Position numbers and translations under genes: made by a program. Under the pieces are notes generated by a model, which was not told the origin of the DNA, did no database searches, and saw nothing but the letters and a program-made list of their open reading frames with translations. Positions 57,101 through 64,000 of a DNA stretch of 64,000 bases are shown here, piece by piece. This DNA is from Symbiodinium natans (lineage: Eukaryota > Sar > Dinophyceae > Suessiales > Symbiodiniaceae). The stretch is from NCBI GenBank assembly GCA_905221605.1, contig CAJNDS010002263.1, forward strand, positions 213,501 through 277,500. The letters run 5' to 3'. How positions within the stretch are numbered: position 1 is the stretch's first letter; each line of letters starts with the position of its first letter.

Positions 57101-58040
57101 GTCCAAAGACAACAGGTTGACACTTGAATCCACAAGGTGTCTGGTTGGGCGCGGCACGTCTTTGGCCGGGGTCAAGTCATCTGCCGTCGCCCCAGCACAT
57201 CTCAGTGCTGTTAGGGTTTTGAGGTGCTTTGAAGAAGGTTGAGGTTGTGCGCTTAATCCTCTCCCCCTCACAAATGCCACGAACACGAGTGTAGATTAGC
57301 AGCCGTGCCACGACAACATGAGTACTTCATGATGCAGATGTGCGAGTCTTCAAGTCGCCAACGTGACACAAGAGCAGGAGCAGCAGCCTTTGCCGCAGCA
57401 ACAACAACAACAGCAACAACCAAAGGGACCAACGAATCAGCAACAGCAGCAACAATCGTCACCACAACATACCACAACCATACCCGCCACCACACCAACC
57501 ACACCAGCCACACCAACCACATCAACCACACCAACCACAACAACCACGCCAACCACGCCAACCACGCCAACCAAGCCATTCACATCAACCACCACGACGA
57601 CGACGACGACGAAGACGAAGACGAAGACGAAGACGAAGACGAAGACGAAGACGAGGACGACGAATGCGAGGAAGACCAAGATTAAGACCAAGACCACGAT
57701 CAAGACCACGACCAAGACGACGACGAGGCAATGGCAAGGACAAACGGACCAACAAAACTCAGCAGCAACGGCAACGGCAACAGCATCAGCATCGTCGTAG
57801 CACCAATTTTACAAGCCCACCGCGAAGACCGAGCTGAAGCTCCAACGATGTCACCATCCTCGTGACTCAAGAGCACGCCTTTTGATTAACAAGAAATCCC
57901 CAAAACCCTAAATCTAAATCCCTTGCTCAAAAAGGGTTTAGGTTTACAGACAGTTTCGGGGATGCCCTCGTCTTCATTCCGAGCCCGAAGGCCGCGACCC
58001 AAACACCGGCGTCCTCTCCGGGGGCACGGAGCTGCCTTGG
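32801..58040 (+). CDS. Gamma-glutamyltransferase / YwrD-like glutathione hydrolase, micro-exon gene
   Basis: The family cleaves gamma-glutamyl bonds of glutathione and self-processes at a Thr. Exons follow the family order: 32801-32851 ([12 protein letters not shown]), 33427-33472 ([10 protein letters not shown]), 33728-33781 ([12 protein letters not shown]), 33872-about 33925 (GGDAFALYY), 34257-34320 ([12 protein letters not shown]), 35615-35676 (PGAAAAW), 36786-36823 (VLAPAIELA), 38237-about 38273, about 44950-45000 (weak), 45156-45222 ([12 protein letters not shown]), 45896-about 45959 ([13 protein letters not shown]), 47246-about 47349, 48160-about 48223 (ERLLSKAG), 49001-49051, 49208-49247, 50115-50164 ([12 protein letters not shown]), 50946-50973 (GCGFTLQNR), 51484-51531 (EGHPN), 52540-52626 ([15 protein letters not shown]), 52852-52880 (FMQPQGHLQ), 54077-54115 (MVDYGLDPQ), 55009-55042 (ALDQPRFC), 55782-55861, 56493-about 56534 (EELQRMGHP), about 57987-58040 ([11 protein letters not shown]). 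The nucleophile Thr (SGYDT|VYL) is the last codon of exon 49001-49051. First and last exons and two or three internal ones were not found. A kinesin gene lies in one intron. Confidence 0.8.
32905..32962. repeat. Telomere-like array (TTTAGGG)n after a GGT exon
   Basis: About eight copies in TTTAGGG orientation, ~55 bp after the donor at 32852. Confidence 0.85.
34167..34231. repeat. Telomere-like array (TTTAGGG)n
   Basis: About nine copies, upstream of the GGT exon at 34257. This is one of the exceptions to the usual orientation rule. Confidence 0.85.
35492..35614. repeat. Octamer array (CCCTAAAA/CCCTGAAA)n ending in a splice acceptor
   Basis: Tandem 8-mers pass from CCCTAAAA to CCCTGAAA. The last unit, CCCTAG, is itself the acceptor of the GGT exon at 35615. 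Confidence 0.85.
35702..35757. repeat. Telomere-like array (TTTAGGG)n after a GGT exon
   Basis: About eight copies start 26 bp after the GA donor at 35677. They mirror the CCCTAAAA array on the other side of the same exon. Confidence 0.85.
36011..36308. repeat. Compound GGGA/GA, GACA and GAA microsatellite
   Basis: GA runs (36036-36053), GACA runs (36064-36100) and a long imperfect GAA tract (36139-36300). The poly-Lys, poly-Glu and poly-Ser open frames here are artefacts of the repeat. Confidence 0.9.
38309..38368. repeat. (ACCTTATA)n tandem repeat upstream of the kinesin gene
   Basis: Seven to eight copies of an 8-bp unit directly after a CCCTAAA copy; possibly an array mutated from the heptamer. 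Confidence 0.85.
38607..43393 (+). CDS. Kinesin-2 motor subunit (KIF3B/FLA8-like), six exons
   Basis: Exons 38607-40412, 40654-40799, 40993-41079, 41843-41900, 42893-42970 and 43262-43393 join in frame to 768 residues, close to KIF3B (about 750). The motor domain (about residues 28-370) has the P-loop [11 protein letters not shown], switch [12 protein letters not shown], switch II DLAGSER and [18 protein letters not shown], then the kinesin-2 neck [21 protein letters not shown] long coiled coil follows. Exons 2-6 rebuild the conserved kinesin-2 tail ([49 protein letters not shown]-stop). Kinesin-2 is the plus-end motor of anterograde intraflagellar transport. Introns use GA, GA, GT, GA and GC donors with AG|G acceptors. 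Exon ends repeat across introns (10, 6, 4, 9 and 5 bp). TTTACAG at 38508-38514 could be a spliced-leader acceptor. The gene sits inside a GGT intron on the same strand. Confidence 0.92.
40413..40653 (+). other. Kinesin intron 1, GA-AG, flanked by 10-bp direct repeat
   Basis: The intron (241 nt) begins GAGCGTAG and ends CACGCAG. GCAGGAGCGT is present at both exon/intron borders. CCTAAACCCC lies just before the acceptor. Removing it restores the phase-0 kinesin-2 coiled coil. Confidence 0.8.
40800..40992 (+). other. Kinesin intron 2, GA-AG
   Basis: The intron (193 nt) begins GATCCTTG and ends GCCGAG. GAGGAT is shared at both borders. TTTAGGG-type repeats follow the donor within 30 bp. A MITE-like palindromic element occupies 40880-40960. 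Confidence 0.8.
40880..40960. mobile_element. MITE-like element in kinesin intron 2
   Basis: It resembles 52960-53046: CTGAGTAG, GAACCTTT, AAGGTTGACCTTTTTG, GGTCAGGGTACTT. No coding capacity. Confidence 0.55.
41080..41842 (+). other. Kinesin intron 3, GT-AG, with degenerate ACCCT repeats
   Basis: The intron (763 nt) starts GTCTGGG and ends CCTGCAG, with AGGT shared at both borders. It contains CCCTAAA (41130-41165), TTTAGGG (41284-41352) and a long degenerate tract of ATACCCTC/AGTACCCT units at about 41645-41825. Confidence 0.8.
41901..42892 (+). other. Kinesin intron 4, GA-AG, flanked by 9-bp direct repeat
   Basis: The intron (992 nt) begins GACTCCAG and ends GGCGGAG. CGGAGGACT is repeated at both borders. 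TTTAGGG-type repeats follow the donor (41912-41937), and CCCTA-rich DNA precedes the acceptor (42730-42870). Confidence 0.8.
42971..43261 (+). other. Kinesin intron 5, GC-AG
   Basis: The intron (291 nt) begins GCCATTAAG and ends CCTTGAG, with TGAGG shared at both borders. A CCCTAAA array (43210-43256) lies directly before the acceptor. Confidence 0.8.
50017..50101. repeat. Telomere-like array (CCCTAAA)n before a GGT exon
   Basis: About eleven heptamers with CCCTAAG variants lie just upstream of the acceptor at 50114. Confidence 0.85.
51411..51462. repeat. Telomere-like array (CCCTAAA)n before a GGT exon
   Basis: About seven copies end 22 bp before the acceptor at 51483. Confidence 0.85.
52432..52539. 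repeat. Variant array (CCCCTAAA/CCCCCCTAAA)n before a GGT exon
   Basis: C-expanded variants of the heptamer run into CCCCTAAG, which is the acceptor of the GGT exon at 52540. Confidence 0.85.
52645..52710. repeat. (CATA)n microsatellite in a GGT intron
   Basis: About fourteen CATA tetramers with one GCG interruption. Confidence 0.9.
52960..53046. mobile_element. MITE-like element in a GGT intron
   Basis: An 87-bp element with inverted ends GCTGAGTA...TACTCAGC. Its copy in kinesin intron 2 shows it has moved between genes. Confidence 0.6.
55143..55205. repeat. Dispersed GGAGGTTCATGG / TATGGTAACTGTAG repeat
   Basis: Related copies are at 41484-41565 and 50665-50725 (opposite orientation) and 58064-58155. 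All share GGAGGTTCATGG or its complement and a TAGGGT/GGTAA core, and all lie in introns. Confidence 0.55.
56209..56228. repeat. C20 homopolymer
   Basis: Twenty consecutive C. Other mononucleotide runs are C19 at 17271-17289 and G19 at 20560-20578. Confidence 0.9.
56378..56492. repeat. Telomere-like array (CCCTAAA/CCCTTAA)n before a GGT exon
   Basis: A dozen variant heptamers end in CCCTAAACCAAG, the acceptor of the GGT exon at 56493. Confidence 0.85.
57363..57790. repeat. Trinucleotide-rich tract (CAA, ACC/CAC, GAC/GAA)
   Basis: Blocks of CAA/CAG, then CCA/ACC, then GACGAA units follow one another. Long open frames on both strands come from the repeat. It lies in the last part of the GGT gene and I see no exon in it. 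Confidence 0.8.
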
Positions 58041-58797
58041 GGGGGGGGGGTTCAGTGAGCCTGAATTGGAGGTTCATGGATATTTACAAGTAGGGTTACA
58101 AGTGTGGTAATAGTTTTAGCCTTTGTTACAACCATACCTATAAGTGCCCATGAAAGGGTTTGGGGTGATGTGACTCAAACCCAAACCAGAAACGAGAGTT
58201 TGACAATTCTGCTTTCGGGATGTTAGCTGGGGGTCTTCTGAGGGTCTTCAGTTCTTTGAAGCTGTCATTAGGTAAACACACCCTTGGATGCTGCAGTGCG
58301 TCCTCCAGCGCATTGTCTGTACTGACTGAGATCAGGTTGTGCCAACTGAACGGCCTCGCTGGGTTTTTGGGGGGGATGCGGGGTTGTGGAGGTGCGATGG
58401 GTTTTGAGTTCCAAGTTCAGTATGGCCGGAAGCCCGAAGCCCCTACAACGCGTTGAACCACGGCCTGCAAACCCCCCAAACAAGGAGGAGAGTGGATGAC
58501 GCGAACATCCCCGTGAAGAATCCCTAAATCAGGGTCCCTTTCGGGGGGCTCATAATACGGAACTTCATTTACAGGGTGCCACTCAAATTTGAAGAACTGA
58601 CCTATGGGTTTTTGCCGCGAATTATTCGTTTGCCATCTGGCTCAGCAAGGGGAGGACATGACGGCAAGACCAGGAGAGCGACAATTTACCCCGCACGGTT
58701 GCAGTGTGCCAAAGCTACGGACTACCCTATGCCCCCTTTCCAAAGGCCCTTTGCAGGGTGGTTTGTCGGGATTAGGACGCCTCACGGCCCATCCTGG

Positions 58798-59707
58798 ATG
58801 GTGCTGCTGAAAATCCTCCTTGCTGGGTGGCTTCTTCCCCCTTCGCTGGGGGATGGGCCGTCCGAGGCTTCGACGACCACTTCGACGACCACTTCGACGA
58901 CCTCGGACCCCAACGCCGCCTCGACGACCTCTGACCCCAACATTGTCAACATCTCAGGTGCGAGCCCGGATGTATGTAACCCCTACCGGGGGTATCGCTA
59001 CATCTCCATTGGAGCTGCAGGGGGAATAGCTTCCGGCACGTGCGGGGCCAGCTGGGATCTCTATGAGGTCGAGATGTGGGAGACGTATACCGCGGCCGGC
59101 AGGGTTTCGGGTCTCCAGGCTTCGTCGCCTACTGGGCATGATTCGGGCTACCCACCCGCGAAGGCGGTGGATGGTAGTATGGACTCTTTCTGGGCCGGCG
59201 ACCACGATGTCGGTATGAGCCTTCCCTCACTTAGTTTTCGGTCTCCACGGTCTCCCAAAACCTAAACTTGAAGTCTGACGGTCGTTCCGAAGGTTTCCGA
59301 AGCCTCGCCTCCCGTGTGCCCTAAACCCTAAACCCTAAACCCCAAACCCTAAACCCTAAAAACCCTATAAACTTTACAACCCTAAACCCCAAGGAGCTGC
59401 AGCTGTTGGGACGACTCGAAGAAGGATGGCCAGCTGATAACCATCGGCTTTCAGGGGGGCGCGAGCCCTTCGATCTCCACGGTGCTGGATGAGCAATAGA
59501 ACCAACTCTTTTCATCTCGGCTCGAAAATTTAGGGTTTAGGGTTTAGGGTTTAGGGTTTAGGGTAATAACCTGTGGGCCTGACCAGGAGCAGTAGACTAG
59601 AAGTGCTCGGGGTGTTCAACTCCGGACTTGAGGTCAGAATTCGCCAGGGAGGCAACAGCAACAGGTGGGCGGTGAAGCGCGTCCGCTTCTTGGCATTCTC
59701 TGAGTGA
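58798..59707 (+). CDS. Secreted F5/8 type C (discoidin)-like protein, three exons
   Basis: Exons 58798-59216, 59394-59487 and 59633-59707 join in frame to 195 residues and a TGA. The N-terminus has a signal peptide (MVLLKILLAGWLLPPSLG), then a Thr/Ser-rich linker. A discoidin-like domain follows: GYRYISIGAAGG, YPPAKAVDGSMDSFWAGD, KDGQLITIGFQGG, NRWAVKRVRFLAF. Such domains bind carbohydrate or phospholipid outside the cell. The frame is open upstream to an ATG at 58576, but the signal peptide favours 58798. Both introns are read as GA-AG; GAGC is shared across intron 1. CCCTAAA repeats fill the end of intron 1 and TTTAGGG follows exon 2. The family call rests on the FWAG/VRFLA pattern and domain length. 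Confidence 0.55.
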
Positions 59708-60112
59708 CCTCGGCCTCATCGATGTCCCTTAGTAGGTGTGTTTGCTTGAGGCGCAATCTTGCAGAGACACATCCAATCAAACTGTAGTCTCCTCAAGAGG
59801 ATGTGGTCTTGCTTTGTCGATCTCAAACGCGAATATGAAGCCGAATTTCATTTCAACACGGGGAGTCTGGGTGGGGGGGGGCTCTTTTTCGGCTATTTTG
59901 GGCTTGTTTGACGTCTTTTATGAACAAAATCCCAGCACCTAACAACAAATCGAGCAAAGACACATGTCTGGGACTCTCCAGAGTGCTCCGGGGAAGTTGG
60001 CGTTCTTTGTTTAGTTTAGTGTTGCGCTCCGGCTTTTTCGGGGTTTTGTTGTCGAGATCACAAATACGCAAACGGGATGCAAAAGGGTTTAAGGATGTAA
60101 AAAGGGTCTAGG

Positions 60113-60205
60113 TTGGGATGCTCCCCCTAAAACTCACAGTCCGTGATAGGGATTATAATGGGGGGCACTAGAATCCCTCTTAGGGACTGGTAGTATAACG
60201 GGGAA
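60113..60205. mobile_element. Second, diverged copy of the TTGGGATG MITE
   Basis: It begins TTGGGATGCTCCCCCT like 23848 and keeps ACAGTCC, GGGATT and TAATGG in order. The right end is degraded. Confidence 0.55.
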
Positions 60206-60316
60206 CCCTAAACCCCCAACCCTTAAACCCCAAACCCTAAGTTAGTATGAGGGGGGAACATCCCCCCAGGTGTAGGGTTTCAAGGGGGGGAGGGGATCTG
60301 GTGCAGCCCAGGCTTG

Positions 60317-60384
60317 CACTGCCATGACCAAGTGGGACTCGCCTCGGCCTCCGTCCTTCCTCTCGAGTTCGACGTGTCCATGGT
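60317..60384 (+). other. Single exon-like island, unrecognised
   Basis: A stop-free stretch after an AG encodes LHCHDQVGLASASVLPLEFD and then VSM. Its flanks are repeat DNA. No family or neighbouring exon could be assigned. Confidence 0.3.
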
Positions 60385-61419
60385 GGGTTTCGGGTTGAGG
60401 GCTTAGGGCTTGTCAACCCTGAACCCCTTGGTGCCCTGTTGCCCTTTTTGGGGTCTAGGCTCCCTTCTGACGTAACCAAGCCCCAAAAAAGGGTCCCAAC
60501 ACAGCGGGAAGTCCCGGAGCAAAAGCAGTGCGTTAAGGGAGTTGGGTTTCCTGCGTCTGTACCGTAATAAATACATGCATAAAAAACAAGTATCTATATG
60601 CGTATATATATATATGTATACACCCCCCCCCCCCCATGGCACCTGCCTGCTGTGGCTTCTGTCATGGTCCAGAAGTCCAAAAACTCCGCCGACAGTACAA
60701 GATGTCCAGACTCAACAGTCCAAAGGTCCATTTGCCTTTGGAGTTGTGGACTTTTGGGCTGTTGGGCTCCTTTTTTTTTGTGGATGTTCGGGCCTCAGAA
60801 GCCCGGACAGGGCTAATTGCATGATCTACATGACGTCTCTTGCTTTACAAAAGCAAAAGGGTTTAGAATATAAGGCAATGTAGCGTTCCTTGGTTTCATA
60901 TGTTGATTGCTTTGTGCCACTTTGAATTGGAGGTCACTCCTGCTACTGAAGTTACTCGAGTTACATATCTTCGTGGTTCATTTTTTTTTTGAAGAAACAT
61001 GATTTGCATGATTCCTGGGAGAATTTAAGATGCAACTTCAACAAAAAACGCTCCGAAGCAGCTGACTGCGGCAGGGCGACACCCTTGTCACTTGCGGACC
61101 TGCTGGTTGTGCCTTTCTCTCCGATGGAAGGACTGTATGCACCCGTATGTTATTTCATTCAGTTGCTTTGCCTGGAACCCTAAACCCCAAACTAGAGCGA
61201 GCTGCGGGTCCTGCGATAAGCAGCAGCGAGCGATACAGCGTGGCGCCAGCCCGCGGACGAGCCCGAGCCGTCCGGCGAAGCCTGGCGAGGGCTCGGGGCC
61301 AGTGCGCGCGATGAGCGCGGCCCACGCATAGAAGGGTGGAACCCGCGTGCCAGCGTCAGTCTGGCCCCAAAGAGAATAACCCTAAACCCTCGGTTTTAAA
61401 GTTAAAACCACGCATCCTT

Positions 61420-63650
61420 CCCCGTAAGGGGCCTTCCCCGTAAGGGGCCTTCCCCGTAAGGGGCCTTCCGCGTAAGGGACTAAGGGGCCTTCCCCGTAAG
61501 GGGCCTTCCCCGTAAGGGGCCTTCCCCGTAAGGGGCCTTCCCCGTAAGGGGCCTTCCCCGTAAGGGGCCTTCCCCGTAAGGGGCCTTCTGCGTAAGGGGC
61601 CTTCCCTGTAAGGGCCTTCCCCGTAAGGGGCCTTTCCCCGTAAGGGGCCTTCCCCGTAAGGGGCCTTCCCCGTAAGGGGCCTGCCCCCGTAAGGGGCCTT
61701 CCCCGTAAGGGGTCTTCCCCGTAAGAGGCCTTCCGCGGGGCCTTCCCCGTAAGGGGCCTTGTCTGTAAGGGGCCTTCCCCGTAAGGGGCCTTCCCTGTAA
61801 GGGGCCTTCCCGTAAGGGGCCTTCCCCGTAACGGGCCTTCCCGGTAAGGGGCCTTCCCCGTAAGGGGCTTTCCCCGTAAGGGGCCTTCCCCGTAAAACGG
61901 AGGGTCACCCAAAACCATCGTTTTTCAATACTAAAAAATCGCATTTTTACGACGGGTCCGGCCAAATCCTGGAACAGGGCCTTTAGAGTGACCCCCGCCA
62001 GAGCACCCCTACCAGAGCACCCCCGCCAGAGCACCCCCGCCAGAGCATCCCGCCACCGTAAGGGGCCTTCCCCGTAAGGGGCCTTCCCCGTAAGGGGCCT
62101 TCCCCTGTAAGGGGCCTTCCGCATAAGGGGGGCCTTCCCCGCAAGGGTCCTTCCCCGTAACCCGAAGGGGCCTTTACCCGTAAGGGGCCTTCCCCGTAAG
62201 GGGCCTTCCTCGTTAGGGGCCTTCCCCGTACGGGGCCTTCCAGGTGCGGGGCCTTCCCCCCGTAAGGGGCCTTCCCCGTAAGGGGCCTTCCCCGTAAGGG
62301 GCCTTCCCCGTAAGGGGCCTTCCGCGTAAGGGGCCTTCCCCGTAAGGGGCCTTCCCCGTAAGGGGCCTTTCCCGTAAGGGGCCTTCCCCGTAAGGGGCCT
62401 TCCCTGCAAGGGGCCTTCCCCGTAAGGGGCCTTCCCCGTATGGGGCCTTCCCCGTAAGGGGCCTTCCCCGTAAGGGGCCTTCCCCGTAAGGGCGTAAGGG
62501 GCCTTCCCCGTAAGGGGCCTTCCCCGTAAAGGGCCTTCCCCGTAAGGGGCCTTCCCCGTAACGGGCTTCCCTGTCAGGGGCCTTCCCGTAAGGGGCCTTC
62601 CCCGTAACGGGCCTTCCCCGTAAGGGGACTTCCCCGTAAGGGGCCTTCCCCGTAAGGGGCCTTCCCCGTAAAACGGAGGGTCACCCAAAACCATCGTTTT
62701 TCAATACTAAAAAATCGCATTTTTACTACGGGTCCAGCCAAATCCTGGAACAGGGCCTTTAGAGTGACCCCCGCCAGAGCACCCCCACCAGAGCACCCCC
62801 CGCCAGAGCCCAGAGCATCCCGCCACCGTATGGGGCCTTCCCCGTAAGGGGCCTTCCCCGTAAGGGGCCTTCCCCGTAAGGGGCCTTCCCCTGTAAGGGG
62901 CCTTCCGCATAAGGGGGGCCTTCCCCGCAAGGGTCCTTCCCCGTAAGGGGCCTTCCCGGTAAGGGGCCTTCCCCGTAAGGGGCCTTCCCCGTAAGGGGCC
63001 TTCCCCGAAGGGGCCTTCCTCGTAAGGGGCCTTCCTCGTAAGGGGCCTTCCCCGTACGGGGCCTTCCCCCCGTAAGGGGCCTTCCCCGAAGGGGCCTTCC
63101 CCGTAAGGGGCCTTCCCCGTAAGGGGCCTTCCGCGTAAGGGGCCTTCCCCGTAAGGGGCCTTCCCCGTAAGGGGCCTTTCCCGTAAGGGGCCTTCCCCAT
63201 AAGGGGCCTTCCCTGCAAGGGGCCTTCCCCGTAAGGGGCCTTCCCCGTAAGGGGCCTTCCCCGTAAGGGGCCTTCCCCGTAAGGGGCCTTCCCCGTAAGG
63301 GCGTAAGGGGCCTTCCCCGTAAGGGGCCTTCCCCGTAAAGGGCCTTCCCCGTAAGGGGCCTTCCCCGTAACGGGCTTCCCTGTAAGGGGCCTTCCCCGAA
63401 AGGGGCCTTCCCCGTAAGAATTTTTTCGTAAGGGGCCTTACCCGTAAGGGGCCTTCCCCGTAAGGGGCCTTCCCCGTAAAACGGAGGGTCACCCAAAACC
63501 ATCGTTTTTCAATACTAAAAAATCGCATTTTTACTACGGGTCCGGCCAAATCCTGGGGCAGGGCCTTTAGAGTGACCCACGCCAGAGCACCCCCACCAGA
63601 GCACCCCCGCCAGAGCACCCCCGCCAGAGCATCCCGCCAGTTCAGTTAGG
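61420..63650. repeat. Composite satellite: 16-bp unit array with conserved spacers
   Basis: The unit GGGGCCTTCCCCGTAA is repeated over a hundred times with point changes and small indels. The arrays are broken by a conserved spacer starting AAAACGGAGGGTCACCCAAA at about 61894, 62667 and 63476, spaced 773 and 809 bp, so a higher-order period of about 0.8 kb exists. The spacer continues with ATCGCATTTTTAC and a run of CGCCAGAGCACCCC units. Confidence 0.9.
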
Positions 63651-64000
63651 ATTTAGATTTTTTTGGAAAACGGAGAGTCACCCAAAACCATCGTTTTTCA
63701 GTACTAAAAAATCGCATTTTCACTACGGGTCCGGCCAAATCCTGGGGCAGGGCCTCCTCATCCCAGACAGTTTCTGAGCGCTCCTCGGACCATTTCTGCG
63801 CTTTTTTGGGCTCCTCCGGACCCCCGCCAGAGCACCCCCACCAGAGCACCTCCGCCCGGACCATTTCTGAGCCTTTTTGGGCTTCTCCCGGACCGTTTCT
63901 GAGCCTTTTGGGGCTCCTCCCGGACCCTTTTTTGGGCTAGGCCCGGACCATTTCTGAACCAGGAAATCTTTTCAGGAAGCCTCCTTCGGCCAGGCCTCCC
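63650..64000. repeat. Diverged satellite spacer copies
   Basis: A fourth copy of the spacer begins near 63667 (AAAACGGAGAGTCACCC), 191 bp after the third and without a 16-bp array between. It is followed by repeats of GGACCATTTCTGAGC and GGGCTCCTCC types. No gene is seen. Confidence 0.7.

Larger units (their letters stand above)
59708..61419. other. Repeat-rich DNA between the discoidin-like gene and the satellite
   Basis: Apart from the MITE copy at 60113 and an exon-like island at 60317, nothing firm is seen. C and G homopolymers and short CCCTAAA copies are present. Confidence 0.5.

Noticed and set aside
57268-57800. Long open frames on both strands at the CAA/ACC/GAC tract
   Set aside because: Low-complexity repeat; composition alone keeps frames open.
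17229-61400. Subtelomere or chromosome end because of TTTAGGG/CCCTAAA
   Set aside because: Arrays are short, in both orientations, and sit inside genes at intron ends; no long terminal array is present.
61382-63864. Long minus-strand proteins rich in GKAPYGEGPLRGRPLT
   Set aside because: All three minus frames are open because of the 16-bp repeat; no start, domain or codon signal supports a gene.
1-64000. CRISPR arrays, bacterial operons, rRNA or tRNA genes
   Set aside because: No spacer-repeat structure, no ribosome sites, and no cloverleaf or rRNA segment was recognised by eye.

Overview
The window looks like nuclear DNA of a dinoflagellate, most like Symbiodiniaceae/Suessiales. The reasons are: many short TTTAGGG/CCCTAAA arrays inside introns; genes whose introns often begin GC or GA instead of GT and end AG before a G; a long GC-rich retroelement; and an LTR carrying the last 12 bases of the dinoflagellate spliced leader. 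All calls come from reading the sequence and remembered family motifs; no search was run.

Layout. (1) 1-17228, minus strand: a ~17.2 kb, probably young, LTR retrotransposon of the Ty3 lineage. Its two ~300 bp LTRs differ at one of 281 comparable positions. The first frame (7083-16745) encodes Gag with two CCCH fingers, a retropepsin-like protease, the C-terminal part of a reverse transcriptase (RT) plus RNase H, an HHCC/D-D-35-E integrase with GPY/F module, and a degenerate methyltransferase-like domain. After one in-frame UAG the same frame continues with the missing RT fingers/palm (YVDD), so the RT is split and in permuted order. The frame then runs into a 1558-codon accessory part with a Tpt1/KptA-like RNA 2'-phosphotransferase, several zinc fingers, a membrane segment, a SWIM finger and a PLD-type phosphodiesterase. 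(2) 17229-28074: intron-like DNA with short coding-like islands of at least one unrecognised plus-strand gene. (3) 28075-29327: a four-exon family-16 methyltransferase. (4) About 32.8-58.0 kb: a gamma-glutamyltransferase (YwrD-like glutathione hydrolase) gene broken into about 25 micro-exons. Between two of its exons lies a complete six-exon kinesin-2 gene (38607-43393) on the same strand. (5) 58798-59707: a three-exon secreted F5/8C (discoidin)-like protein. (6) 61420-64000: a composite satellite built from a 16-bp unit and a conserved spacer.

How the parts fit. In the host genes, TTTAGGG-type repeats tend to lie just after the donor and CCCTAAA-type repeats just before the acceptor. Exon ends often repeat 4-10 bp across the intron. 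Together this suggests that many introns arose from insertion of elements with telomere-motif inverted ends (introner-like). The two leading novelties are the permuted-RT giant retroelement with RNA-processing cargo and this intron architecture.
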